A stretch of 64,000 nucleotides of DNA from Streptomyces sp. WM4235 (GTDB lineage Bacteria; Actinomycetota; Actinomycetes; Streptomycetales; Streptomycetaceae), in assembly GCF_001279725.1 (NCBI RefSeq), contig NZ_LGDE01000227.1:6588-70587 (forward strand), given 5' to 3'. Both the position numbers and the translations under genes were made by a program. Positions 39,012 through 47,519 of this stretch are shown in pieces; position 1 is the stretch's first letter; each line of letters starts with the position of its first letter. The notes beneath the pieces are model-generated. The model saw nothing but the letters and a program-made list of their open reading frames with translations, had not been told where the DNA came from and ran no database searches.

Positions 39012-40529
39012 ATGGGGCGGGTATGGCGGGTGGTAGTGGCCGTTGCGGTCGCTGGGTTCGTGCTGTGGTACGCCTCGTACTACACCACGATCATGGTGTG
39101 GGAGGGGCGCAAGATCCTCTCGTGGCTGGCGCCTCCCGTCCTGGTCGCGGGGCTCGGCGCGCTGCCGTGGCTGGTGCGCCGGCTGCGTTCCGGCGGGCGG
39201 GAGGAGGCCGGAACCGCCGCGCGGGCCGTCGGCTGTGTCGGTCTCGTGCTCGCGCTGGGCGTCGCGATCGGTTGGCTGGTCTACGGCTCCTACCAGCAGG
39301 ACCGCGCCTACATGGAGAGCACGCGGATCGTCGCCGAGCCCGTCCCCGAACTCACCGCCCGCGCCCCGTACGTGGTCGGCAAGGCGCAGGCCGCCCCGAA
39401 CCTGGGCGACGTGACGGGTGAGATCGCGGACGTCACCTACCTGCCCGACTCGGACCGGTTCTCCACCCTCGTGGAACGACGCGGCTGGCTCGCGGGCTAC
39501 GAGGTCGGCCTGGTCCAGGACGTACCCCTCGGCGGCACCGGTCGCACCCAACAACGCTGCGCCTTCGACACGGACGCGGCCGACGCGCGGATCAGCGGCT
39601 GGTTCACGCACAACCTGGGACGGAAGATCTCCGCACAGAGGCGGTGGGTCCGCTTCGAGGCCTCGGACGCCTACGTGACCTGCTCGGGCGACACGCCCAC
39701 GGTGGTGGTCCCGCTGAAGCGACAGACCGGTTTCTTCGTGGTCACGGAGCGGCCCGCCGGGGTGGCCCTGTACAACGGGCGCACCGGCGAGCTGACCCTC
39801 CTCGACGACTCCACGGCCGTCCCCGGCCCCTCGTACCCGCTGAGTCTGGCGGGCCGGCAGCGCGAGGCCACGGCGGCGGTCGGCGGCTTCTCGGACTGGC
39901 TCTTCGAGCGGAGCGGTTGGGACGAGTCCGAGGACGGCGCCAACGAGGGCAACGAATCGGAGTTCACCCTCCGCTACCGCGATCAGGGCGGCCTCAGCGC
40001 CTACGTCACCCCCCTCACCCCGCAGGGCGAGGCGAGTTCGGTCGTGGCGGTCTCGACCGTCCCGACCCGCCACCAGGGCGGCGGGCTCGCCCCTCTGACG
40101 GTGCACCGGCTCGAACCGACCTGGTCCTCCCCGCAGACGATCGTCGCCCTCGTCAAGGCCGAGTACCGGGACGTCTGCTGCTACAACGACGACAGGGTCT
40201 TCGAGATCGTCCCGACCGGGGGCAGCACCTGGACGGCCACGGTCGGCAGCGAGCAGAACATCCGCTACCGGGTGGAGGGCAGGGGCCAGATCGGGGGCCG
40301 CGAGGCGACCTGCCTCAAGAGCGCCGACGGCACCCTCATCCGCTGCGCGTACGCGGCGCCCGGCTCGCCGGAGGAGAAGGAACTCAAACGGCGGGAGGAG
40401 GAGAAGCGCAAACGCGAGACCTCGTCCCCACCCGCCGGCGAGGACCTTTCGAAACTCACCCCGCAGCAGTTGGCGGAGCTCCACCGCCGTGTGACCGAGG
40501 AGGTCAACCGACGCCTCACGGCCGGGTAG
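39012..40529 (+). CDS. Membrane-anchored hypothetical protein with large extracytoplasmic domain
   Basis: A 505-residue protein from ATG 39012 behind GGGGGAGG. Three N-terminal hydrophobic helices (about 5-25, 33-52 and 69-88) precede a roughly 370-residue soluble, beta-rich domain with a few Cys (QQRCAFDT, VTCSGD, DVCCYNDD, ATCLK, IRCAY). A charged coiled-coil tail follows (EEKELKRREEEKRKRE ... LAELHRRVTEEVNRRL). I recognise no family; likely an envelope protein. Transcription is convergent with the FAD oxidase, with a hairpin in between. Confidence 0.78.
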   Translation: MGRVWRVVVAVAVAGFVLWYASYYTTIMVWEGRKILSWLAPPVLVAGLGALPWLVRRLRSGGREEAGTAARAVGCVGLVLALGVAIGWLVYGSYQQDRAYMESTRIVAEPVPELTARAPYVVGKAQAAPNLGDVTGEIADVTYLPDSDRFSTLVERRGWLAGYEVGLVQDVPLGGTGRTQQRCAFDTDAADARISGWFTHNLGRKISAQRRWVRFEASDAYVTCSGDTPTVVVPLKRQTGFFVVTERPAGVALYNGRTGELTLLDDSTAVPGPSYPLSLAGRQREATAAVGGFSDWLFERSGWDESEDGANEGNESEFTLRYRDQGGLSAYVTPLTPQGEASSVVAVSTVPTRHQGGGLAPLTVHRLEPTWSSPQTIVALVKAEYRDVCCYNDDRVFEIVPTGGSTWTATVGSEQNIRYRVEGRGQIGGREATCLKSADGTLIRCAYAAPGSPEEKELKRREEEKRKRETSSPPAGEDLSKLTPQQLAELHRRVTEEVNRRLTAG

Positions 40530-40607
40530 TTCACGGCGCATCCCGGCTCGGGCGCGCCGGTTCGGAGCGCGCCGACCGTCGACGCGGGCACGCATGCGGA
40601 CACCCAC

Positions 40608-40628
40608 GGCGGGGCCCCGGACCCCGCC
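40608..40628. terminator. Hairpin terminator
   Basis: GGCGGGG (40608-40614) / CCCCGCC (40622-40628) with a 7-nt loop between convergent genes. Confidence 0.55.
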
Positions 40629-40656
40629 GGGCCCCGCCCGTGCATGTCCCGTCGGA

Positions 40657-42273
40657 TCAGTCCACGAGGTCCACGAGGTCCACGAGGACGCCCGGATTGA
40701 GGATGCCGTGGGGGTCCAGGGCGCCCTTGGCCGCGCGCAGGGCGAGGGCGAAGGGTTCGGGGCGCTGGAGGTCGTAGCCGGGGCGGTGGTCACGGCCGAC
40801 GGCGTGGTGGTGGGTGATGGTCGCGCGGTGGCGGTGCAGCACCTCTCCCGCGACCTCCTTCAGGTGGTCCCACACCGCGACCTGATCGTCCGGGCGACCC
40901 GCCGCGAGGACGGTGAAGTACGGGGCCGCGCCGTCCGGGTAGACGTGTGTGAGACGGCAGTTGACGAGGGCGGGATGGCCCGTGGCCTTGAGGGCGGCCG
41001 CGCCGACCTCGGTGCGTACGGCGTCGATCAGGCCCGGGACACGGTCCCAGGTGGCCGCCGTCTCGAAGGTTTCCGCGATGGCGCCCATCCTGGCCAGGCC
41101 GTCGCGCAGGTACGGCATGCGCAGGAACGCCGAACGCCAGGCGCCGACCGCGTCCCGGCCGCCGTCGCGGGACTCGCCGATCCGGCCGCCGTGGGCGCGG
41201 GCGAGACCGACGGCCTGTTCCAGGCGGGTGTCCACGGGGAAGTCGGCCGACTCGAACCCGAGGACCAGGACCGACGAACCGTCCTGGGAGGCGCCTGAGA
41301 GCGCGGCCTCCCCGGAGTCCAAGAGGCGGCAGTTCGCGGGGGCGAGGTCGGACCCCGCGATGGCGCGCACCGCCTCCAGCGCAGCGGCGAAGGACTCGAA
41401 GGCGAGTGCGGCGGACGCCTTGTGGACGGGCCGTTCCCGCAGGCGCATCCAGGCCTCGGTGATGACGCCGAGAGCCCCCTCGGAACCGAGGAAGAGCCGG
41501 TCGGGGGAGGGTCCGGCGCCGGAGGCGGGCAGCCGCCAGGAGGTGCCGGCGCCGGCCGGGGTGACCACCCGCAGGGACTGGGTGAAGTCGTCGATGTGGG
41601 TGTGGACCGTGGCGTAGTGACCGCCGGCCCTGGTCGCCAGCCAGCCGCCCAGCGTGGAGAACTCGAAGCTCTGCGGGAAGTGTCGCAACGTCAGTCCGTG
41701 CGGGCGCAGTTGGTCCTCCAGGGACGGCCCGAGGACCCCGGCCTGGATCCGGGCGGCCCGCCCGGCCACGTTGACCTCCAGGACCCGGTTCATGGCGGTC
41801 AGGTCCATGGACAACACGGCCCGGTGCCTGTCGCCCCGGTACTCCACACCGCCCGACACGGAAGAGCCGCCGCCGAACGGGATGACCGCGACGCCGTGTT
41901 CGCCGGCCCACTCCAGCAGGTCGGCCACCTCACGGTCGCTCTCGGGGTGGGCGACGAGGTCGGGGATGCGGCCGGGGCGGCCGTGCAGGGCGCGGACCAC
42001 GTCGCGGTAGGCCTTCCCCATCGCGTGCGCGGCCCGCGCCGCGGGGTCGGCGGTGACCGCGCCCGACAGGCTCCGGGGGGCCTCCACCGCGGGGCGGTCG
42101 ATGCGCAGGTCGGATATCCGGGGCACGGGGAGCGGTCGGGCGAGGGTGCCGGGCAACAGGGCGCCCATGGCGGTGCACTCGGCGTCGTCGGGGTGGGCGT
42201 CCGCCCACCCCCAGCCCCACCAGGATCGGGTGCGGGCGGTGTGGTGCGTCGTCGTCCGGGTGGCGCCGGCCAT
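40657..42273 (-). CDS. FAD-binding oxidase, alkyldihydroxyacetonephosphate-synthase-like
   Basis: A 538-residue flavoprotein from ATG 42273 (TTGGAG upstream). The FAD-binding PCMH domain (about 85-270) shows VIPFGGGSSVSGGVE, AGRAARIQAGVLGPSLEDQL and FSTLGGWLATRAGGHYATVHTHIDD. The C-terminal cap has LFLGSEGALGVITEAWMRL and the motif ATITHHHAVGRDH with the His triplet used by AGPS. The terminus DPHGILNPGVLVDL is the FAD-oxidase-C ending. In bacteria it is an AGPS-like oxidase of unknown substrate. Divergent from a TetR gene with an operator between. It ends in a 9-bp tandem repeat. Confidence 0.92.
   Translation of the reverse strand: MAGATRTTTHHTARTRSWWGWGWADAHPDDAECTAMGALLPGTLARPLPVPRISDLRIDRPAVEAPRSLSGAVTADPAARAAHAMGKAYRDVVRALHGRPGRIPDLVAHPESDREVADLLEWAGEHGVAVIPFGGGSSVSGGVEYRGDRHRAVLSMDLTAMNRVLEVNVAGRAARIQAGVLGPSLEDQLRPHGLTLRHFPQSFEFSTLGGWLATRAGGHYATVHTHIDDFTQSLRVVTPAGAGTSWRLPASGAGPSPDRLFLGSEGALGVITEAWMRLRERPVHKASAALAFESFAAALEAVRAIAGSDLAPANCRLLDSGEAALSGASQDGSSVLVLGFESADFPVDTRLEQAVGLARAHGGRIGESRDGGRDAVGAWRSAFLRMPYLRDGLARMGAIAETFETAATWDRVPGLIDAVRTEVGAAALKATGHPALVNCRLTHVYPDGAAPYFTVLAAGRPDDQVAVWDHLKEVAGEVLHRHRATITHHHAVGRDHRPGYDLQRPEPFALALRAAKGALDPHGILNPGVLVDLVDLVD
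40661..40687. repeat. Three tandem TCCACGAGG units at 3' end of FAD oxidase
   Basis: Exact 9-bp unit repeated three times, in frame, encoding the VDLVDLVD C-terminus. Copy-number change would only alter tail length. Confidence 0.85.
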
Positions 42274-42298
42274 GGGGGCTCCAAAGGATCGAGGGAAC

Positions 42299-42327
42299 TT
42301 ACCGTGAGGTAAATTACCTACTGATAA
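42299..42327. promoter_or_regulatory. TetR operator and promoter
   Basis: AGGTAAATTACCT (42307-42319) is a 13-bp palindrome, preceded by an overlapping TTACC-gtga-GGTAA (42299-42312). A GATAAT-like -10 at 42322-42327 follows, just before the TetR start. It covers the divergent start region of the FAD oxidase too. Confidence 0.75.
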
Positions 42328-42336
42328 TATCGGCTC

Positions 42337-43023
42337 ATGGCAACCCCACGTTCGAAAGCGGGCACCAAGGGCGTCCCGCGAGCGCTCCGGGAGGAGCAGA
42401 TCCTCGCGGCGGCCACCGAGGAGTTCGGCGCCCACGGCTACGCCGGCGCTTCCCTGGCCGCCGTCGCCGCGCGCGTCGGCGTGACGAAGACGTTGTTGCA
42501 CCAGTACTTCGGCACCAAGCAGGACCTCCACCTCGCCTGCCTGGACCCCGTCGGCGACCGGCTCGTCGCCGCCATGCGCGAGGCCGTCGCCGAGGACGGG
42601 GCCACCGCCCCGGGAACGCCGCTGAGGGTGCTGCGCTCGATCTTCAACGCCCTCGAAGGGCGGCGCGAGTCCTGGTTCGTCCTCTACGACACCTCGCTCC
42701 CCCCGGACGGCGAGAGTGCCCGGCGGGCCGCGGCGTACCGTGCCTCGGTCGACCGGCTCGCCGCGGGCGGCACCGCCGACCTGTTGCGCGCCGCCGGATC
42801 CACCGACCCGCTCGACGCCGACGCCCTCAACCACGTCTGGCAGGGCCTGGTCGCGACCCTCGTCCGCTGGTGGATCAAGCACCCCGACCAGTCGCCCGAT
42901 GCCATGGCCCGGCGCTGCGCCCGCCTCTTCGCCGTCGGCGCGGCCCTCGCCTCCGACGGCCCGGACCTCGGGGTCCCGGCGGCGCAGGCCGCGGATCGAA
43001 CGGCGACGCCGGGCGTTTCGTGA
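42337..43023 (+). CDS. TetR-family transcriptional regulator
   Basis: A 228-residue regulator from ATG 42337. The N-terminal HTH reads REEQILAAATEEFGAHGYAGASLAAVAARVGVTKTLLHQYFGTKQDLHLACL. The C-terminal ligand domain contains a conserved WWIKHPDQSPD segment. Probably a repressor of itself and the AGPS-like oxidase through the 42299-42319 palindromes. The ligand is unknown. Followed 12 bp later by a GNAT gene, which may be co-transcribed. Confidence 0.93.
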   Translation: MATPRSKAGTKGVPRALREEQILAAATEEFGAHGYAGASLAAVAARVGVTKTLLHQYFGTKQDLHLACLDPVGDRLVAAMREAVAEDGATAPGTPLRVLRSIFNALEGRRESWFVLYDTSLPPDGESARRAAAYRASVDRLAAGGTADLLRAAGSTDPLDADALNHVWQGLVATLVRWWIKHPDQSPDAMARRCARLFAVGAALASDGPDLGVPAAQAADRTATPGVS

Positions 43024-43035
43024 CATCGTTGCGCC

Positions 43036-43608
43036 ATGCCCATCGACGTTCGCCCGGCCTCGGTCTTCGAGGACGTCCGCGCCCTGCTCGGACCCAAGTC
43101 ACCCGGGGCCAATGTCTGCTGGTGCCTGAGTCACCGGATCCCGTCCAAGCTCAACAACGAGCTGCGCGGACCCGCCCGCGGTGATTACGTCGCCGAGTCG
43201 TGCCGCGCCGATCCGCCGCCGGGGGTGCTCGCCTACGACGACGGCGAGCCCGTCGGCTGGGCCGCAGTGGCGCCGCGCTCGGAGACCTCGTTCGCACGCA
43301 GCCGCACGATCCCGTACGTCGACGACCTGCCGGTCTGGTCCCTGTGGTGCATCCGCGTACGACCCGGCCATCGCGGCAAGGGGCTCTCGCACACGCTGAT
43401 CACCGGCGCGGTCGGGTTCGCCCGCGCCCGGGGCGCGCCGGCGATCGAGGCCTACCCCCTCGACAACGGCGCCACCAAGGTGGATCTGACCATGGCGTAC
43501 GCCGGGATCCGCGAGAACTTCGAGCGCGCCGGATTCACCCACGCCGCCGACACCACTTCCGTGTTGGCCGGCCACCCGCGGATCCTGATGCGTCTCGACC
43601 TGCGCTGA
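43036..43608 (+). CDS. GNAT-family N-acetyltransferase
   Basis: A 190-residue enzyme from ATG 43036. An N-terminal Cys/Trp-rich part (NVCWCLSHRIPSKLN) precedes the GNAT core: GEPVGWAAVAPR, WSLWCIRVRPGHRGKGLSHTLITGAVGFAR with the acetyl-CoA loop RPGHRGKG, and IEAYPLDN. This subfamily has an unknown acceptor. Only 12 bp after the TetR stop. Confidence 0.88.
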   Translation: MPIDVRPASVFEDVRALLGPKSPGANVCWCLSHRIPSKLNNELRGPARGDYVAESCRADPPPGVLAYDDGEPVGWAAVAPRSETSFARSRTIPYVDDLPVWSLWCIRVRPGHRGKGLSHTLITGAVGFARARGAPAIEAYPLDNGATKVDLTMAYAGIRENFERAGFTHAADTTSVLAGHPRILMRLDLR

Positions 43609-43645
43609 CCAGCCGCCGTCCCGGCGCGGCGCCCACCCGTCGGCG

Positions 43646-44278
43646 TCAGTCGAACCGGATGTGCCTGACCCCGATCAAAGCCCGGCGCACCCTCCCCCGC
43701 AGCGCGTTGTCGGTGTCGGGGGTGAGGGTCAGGCCGGCCGAGGCGGCGATGTGTTCGGCGACCTGGGGGACGGTGAGTCGGTCGGTCCACACCTGCTCCG
43801 CGAACTCCTCCCCGCGCAGGCGTTCCAGGCAGTGGTCGAGTTTCGACACCGCGAAGCTCTCGCGTCGCAAAGGGGCGTCCTTCCCGGCGAAGAGCCTGGT
43901 GGCGTGCCCGAAGCCCCGCTCCCGCAGGCGTCGCAACACGGTCTCGCGGTCGGACAGCAGCGCGAAGTGCCGGACGTCGTGGCCGCGTTCACGCAGCCGA
44001 CCGACGATCTCCCGGAAGTAGACGGGCTCGACCACGGTCATCGGCACGATCACCGTGCCCTCGTACTCGGTCAGGGCGAGGTCCAGCAGCTCGTGGACGC
44101 TCCGCCGCCAGGCGGGAAGGTCCTGGAAGTCCGCGCGCAGTGCCGGGGGCAGCATTCGGTGCAGGCCGAACCCCACGTGTTCCGGGTCGCAGACGACGCT
44201 GCCCGGCAGACGCCGTCGGATCTCGTACGCACTCTGTGTCTTGCCGCCGCCGAAGGGGCCGTTGATCCACACAAGCAT
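43646..44278 (-). CDS. TmrB-like P-loop ATPase (tunicamycin resistance family)
   Basis: A 210-residue protein from ATG 44278. MLVWINGPFGGGKTQSAYEIRRRLP has a Walker A at 7-14. Further segments collinear with Bacillus TmrB as I remember it: VCDPEHVGFGLHRMLPPALRADFQDLPAWR, TVIVPMTVVEPVYFREIVGRLRERG, HFALLSDRETVLRRLRERG and LDHCLERL near the C-terminus. TmrB is a membrane-associated ATP-binding protein that binds tunicamycin and protects MraY/TagO targets. Here it may give nucleoside-antibiotic self-protection, or serve as a general zeta-toxin-like kinase; the first is favoured. Confidence 0.82.
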   Translation of the reverse strand: MLVWINGPFGGGKTQSAYEIRRRLPGSVVCDPEHVGFGLHRMLPPALRADFQDLPAWRRSVHELLDLALTEYEGTVIVPMTVVEPVYFREIVGRLRERGHDVRHFALLSDRETVLRRLRERGFGHATRLFAGKDAPLRRESFAVSKLDHCLERLRGEEFAEQVWTDRLTVPQVAEHIAASAGLTLTPDTDNALRGRVRRALIGVRHIRFD

Positions 44279-44387
44279 GCGCCGACCCTACGGGAGAGGG
44301 TCCGGCGGCAGGGTGCGAGGGCGCCGCCGCTGCCGCCCTCGGGCCTCGGATCCCGGTCGCGGCAGACGGCGGTTCACGGACGGGGCG

Positions 44388-45218
44388 TCAGAGGCGGGCC
44401 TGTGAGCCGTTGAGTTCCACGAAGCCCAACAACTGCCTCAGTGCGGCGAAGCTCGTGATGACCCGGCCGAGGATGTTGATCGAAGCCGGGCGGCCGTGCC
44501 GCAGGTTGTAGGCGAACTGGGAGATGGCCCCCCACTGGTTCTCCAGCCCCGCGTAGCCGTCGCCCAGCGCGCTCGCCTGGTGGCTGATGATGTTGCCGTA
44601 GACGCGGTTGAGGATCGGCGCGAAGCGCGCGGACTCCGAGAAGATCTGGGTGGCGACGAGCAGGGCGCGGCCGACGTTGTCGTTGTACGAGGTGACGTTG
44701 TTCAGCTGCCGCATGGCGTTGTACATGCTGTTGGGGGTGAACACGAGGTTCTGCCTGTCGTTGCCGCCGGGGAGGCTGTTGTAGTTGCCTGTGTTCGGCA
44801 TGAACCGGGCCGACACCCCCAGGGCCTGCTGGAACTGCTGCTCGCGGTCGTGGAAGGCCCAGTGCGTGTTGCTCCGGGGCGAGTAGAAGCCGGCGACGTA
44901 GAGGTTGTCGGCCCAGATGTAGACCGAGGCGACGTGCTCGTTGTTCGTGTCGAGCACCCTGACCTGGATGAGACGGCCGGCCTCGGTGGTCGTCTGCGTG
45001 ACGTTCTCCTCCTCCGTGGGTTCACCGTAGGAATGCCGATGGATCTCGTCCATCAATCGGTAATAGCGGGTGGCGTGTTCCGCTCCGCCATCGGTGATCC
45101 TGGAGACATTCCAGTCGATGACCGAATAGTTCGTCGCGGATGCCGTACCGCTCAGTGCGGTGACCAGCCCCATGGCCATGGCAAGCGACAGGAACGCGGA
45201 GCACAATCTCTTGAGCAT
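44388..45218 (-). CDS. Secreted ribosome-inactivating protein (rRNA N-glycosidase)
   Basis: A 276-residue protein from ATG 45218 with a Sec signal peptide (MLKRLCSAFLSLAMAMGLVT, cleavage near TASA-T). The mature domain follows the ricin-A/Shiga fold: LYVAGFYSP with the active-site Tyr region, then NLVFTPNSMYNAMRQL. The catalytic helix IFSESARFAPI has Glu195 and Arg198, the E-x-x-R pair of RIPs. LENQWGAIS follows with Trp229. RIPs depurinate the sarcin-ricin loop. Streptomyces RIPs (for example RIPsc of S. coelicolor) are known. No dedicated immunity gene is adjacent, consistent with action on other organisms. Confidence 0.9.
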   Translation of the reverse strand: MLKRLCSAFLSLAMAMGLVTALSGTASATNYSVIDWNVSRITDGGAEHATRYYRLMDEIHRHSYGEPTEEENVTQTTTEAGRLIQVRVLDTNNEHVASVYIWADNLYVAGFYSPRSNTHWAFHDREQQFQQALGVSARFMPNTGNYNSLPGGNDRQNLVFTPNSMYNAMRQLNNVTSYNDNVGRALLVATQIFSESARFAPILNRVYGNIISHQASALGDGYAGLENQWGAISQFAYNLRHGRPASINILGRVITSFAALRQLLGFVELNGSQARL

Positions 45219-45538
45219 GTTTCCCTTCTCTCCCGGCACGGAAATGCGGGATCGAGGATGGATGACGGTTTCCCGAGCACGTGAGTGACGATCGCCCCGG
45301 GAACGAAGAACGTACGAGTTCCCCCGGCTTCCGCGTTTCCACCGCGTGCACGCCTCCTTGACCCTCGGCGCACGGCGTCGGGCCGGTCTCGATCGGCGGC
45401 GGCCGCGCGTACACCGATTCGGAGGGTCGCATTCCGAATCAAGGGCGAATTCAGGCAACGCCGGCTGATTCCCATCGGGTCGAACTCATCGCCGCCGCCG
45501 AGGCATGCCGTGCGATCACCCGCCCCCACCTCCCGGAT

Positions 45539-45555
45539 ATCACGGCATCCGTGAT
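45539..45555. promoter_or_regulatory. Candidate operator ATCACGG-N3-CCGTGAT upstream of dipeptide-like operon
   Basis: In the 445-bp gap 45219-45663 between the divergent RIP and BacA-like genes, a perfect 7-bp inverted repeat ATCACGG CAT CCGTGAT occurs, followed by GCGGTGATAGAAAAGG, which repeats GTGAT and may include a -10. The rest of the gap has no gene that I can support. Confidence 0.6.
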
Positions 45556-45663
45556 GCGGTGATAGAAAAGGATCTTGGCTCTCGCTTCCGAGTACGCCGT
45601 CCTCATCCAGCGCTGTCCGGAAGCAGTAATTCCGCACCACCACAGGAAGGTCCAGGGCAGACG

Positions 45664-46233
45664 ATGTATGCGCGCCCCGACGAGGTCCGTCACCTGCACA
45701 CGCTCGGTCCCCACGGCACCAATCTGGAAGCCGCCTCCCACGAATGGTTCCGCAGACGAGGTGTCGAGGGAACGGTCGAACTCCACGCCTCGATCGAGTC
45801 CGCGTTGGAGGCCGTGCCCGACGACGGACGGCACGCGTTGACCGCCTGCGCCGTCTATCCGGCGCTGCACACCCTGGTCTTCTCCAACCTGCACCGACTC
45901 CACATGATCGACAGCTTCGTGATGCCGACCCACAACATGGTGCTCGCCAGCAGCGGCACCCGGGACCCGGCGACCGTCGCCTCCCACCCCGCACCCAAGG
46001 GACTCGTCCCCGAACCCGCCCGGATCCGCGAGGTGCTGAGCAACTCGCAGGCGGCCATCGACTGCGCCGAGGGGCTCGTCGACGGCTGCATCACCACCAT
46101 CGTGGCCGCCGAGCGGCACGGGCTGCGGGTCCTGCGGGACTTCGGCCCGGTGCCGATGGTCTTCACCGTCCACCAGGTACTGACCGTCCGCGCCGAGGGC
46201 GAGCGGCCGCTCGCCGTGGGGGCCGCCCGATGA
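45664..46233 (+). CDS. BacA-like prephenate decarboxylase/dehydratase-family protein
   Basis: A 189-residue protein from ATG 45664. It has the periplasmic-binding-type fold of prephenate dehydratase catalytic domains: opening HTLGPHGTNLEAASHEWF, VASHPAPKGLV mid-protein, and the ending GLRVLRDFGPVPMVFTVHQV. Pattern and length (189 against about 204) fit bacilysin BacA, a prephenate decarboxylase making the anticapsin precursor. The canonical TRF/ESRP signatures of true dehydratases are not evident. First gene of a five-gene coupled operon (46230, 47516, 48592 and 49875 starts all overlap stops). Confidence 0.78.
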   Translation: MYARPDEVRHLHTLGPHGTNLEAASHEWFRRRGVEGTVELHASIESALEAVPDDGRHALTACAVYPALHTLVFSNLHRLHMIDSFVMPTHNMVLASSGTRDPATVASHPAPKGLVPEPARIREVLSNSQAAIDCAEGLVDGCITTIVAAERHGLRVLRDFGPVPMVFTVHQVLTVRAEGERPLAVGAAR

Positions 46234-47519
46234 GCACCGGAGACTTCACCTCCGCGACCGCACCCGTACCGGCGGACCTCCTGGCCGAGGCCGACCTGTT
46301 GACGGATGTGCTCATCCCGATGGTGAATCGTTTCCGCGACCGTCAGCGGGACGACGGCACCGTCGCCGATCCCACCCCCGACGACGCCGAACTGCTGGGC
46401 CGGATACGCGACGAGGCGACATCCTGGTACCACCGTCACGGACTCGACGGACAGGCCGACGCACTGGTGGCGGACGTCGACGGCTGGCTGGCGGCCGGTC
46501 TCGACTCCCGCCCCCACTTCGCCCGTTCCCGGGACGCCCTGCGAGTCCCCGCCGACGGCGAGCCGGTCTTCTTCCTCGCCCCCTTGCAGAGCACCAACAG
46601 CGCCCCGCCCGTCGGCAAGCGCCTCGACTGCTTCCTCGCCCTACGCAAGGAGCCCGACGCCCTGGCGGGCATGGCGGCGGACTTCCCGCACCCGAAGAAC
46701 AACTGCCAGTCCCTCGTGCTCGTCACCGGAAGCGCCGGCTTCGCCCGGGGTTCCTGCCTCGTCTTCTTCCCGGAGAACGTCGCGGCGCACGACAAGGTGA
46801 CCGACCAGCCGTACGCCATGTTCTTCTACAACAAGATGCGGAAGATCCACGAGACGTACGCGCTGCCCGCCGCCGCGGCCGTGCTCACGCCGGACTCGCT
46901 GCCGGGCGCCTCCGGCGGCCTCGCCGCCGACGTGTGCTTCGAGGCCCGCGCCATCTGGGGCTACCTCCACGACTCGATGCACTACCAGGGCCTGTGGCCG
47001 TTCGACGAGAACATCTCCCTGAAGATGAACTGGTTCGTCGGCCTCCTGGAGGAGATCAAGGTCGACGCGAAGACCGTGCTCGCCTGCGCCGACAGCGGCC
47101 TCGTCCCCTTCGCCGAGCAGCAGATCGACATGATCCTGCTGGAACGGGTGTTCCGTTACCCGCAGGCGGACGACGCCACCCGCAATTTCGATTCCGGCAC
47201 GGGTGTGTTCCTCTACTCCTGGTTCCGCGAGCACGAGGCGCTCGTCGGATCGCCCGCCGACGGCGGGCTGCTGCGGTTCGACCGCGCCAGGGCCCTGGAG
47301 GCCCTGCGCGCGTTCGTGACGCGTGTGGAGAAGCTGGAGGCAGAAGTGACCGATGACGACGAGTACCGCGCCGCCGCCAAGGAGTTCGTGCGCCGGTACC
47401 TTCCCGAGGGCGAGCCCCGGCAGCGGTTCTCCTTCACCGCGGACCAGCTCGTACTGCGCCGGGCCAAGAGCGACCTGGACCGCCTGCCACCGCTCGAATT
47501 CGCGCGGGCGGGGTGGTGA
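46230..47519 (+). CDS. DUF6421-family protein
   Basis: A 429-residue protein from ATG 46230, overlapping the BacA-like stop (ATGA). It matches what I recall of DUF6421: FFLAPLQSTNSAPPVGKRLDCFLALR, HPKNNCQSLVLVTGSAGFARGSCLVFFPENV, FFYNKMRKIHETYALP, and a His-rich YLHDSMHYQGLWPFDENISLKMNWFVGLLEEIKVD. The His/Asp/Glu content of that segment (HDSMHYQG, EEIKVD, FDSGTGVFLYSW) is compatible with a metal centre. Function unknown. Its position between a prephenate-acting enzyme and the exporter/ligase makes it a candidate new tailoring enzyme. Confidence 0.85.
   Translation: MSTGDFTSATAPVPADLLAEADLLTDVLIPMVNRFRDRQRDDGTVADPTPDDAELLGRIRDEATSWYHRHGLDGQADALVADVDGWLAAGLDSRPHFARSRDALRVPADGEPVFFLAPLQSTNSAPPVGKRLDCFLALRKEPDALAGMAADFPHPKNNCQSLVLVTGSAGFARGSCLVFFPENVAAHDKVTDQPYAMFFYNKMRKIHETYALPAAAAVLTPDSLPGASGGLAADVCFEARAIWGYLHDSMHYQGLWPFDENISLKMNWFVGLLEEIKVDAKTVLACADSGLVPFAEQQIDMILLERVFRYPQADDATRNFDSGTGVFLYSWFREHEALVGSPADGGLLRFDRARALEALRAFVTRVEKLEAEVTDDDEYRAAAKEFVRRYLPEGEPRQRFSFTADQLVLRRAKSDLDRLPPLEFARAGW

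Noticed and set aside
37551..40793. 1080-codon minus-strand open frame
   Set aside because: It is antisense to the well-supported epoxide hydrolase and membrane protein genes. Its composition (Arg/Gly/Ala/Val runs) and lack of motifs are typical of GC-driven antisense frames.
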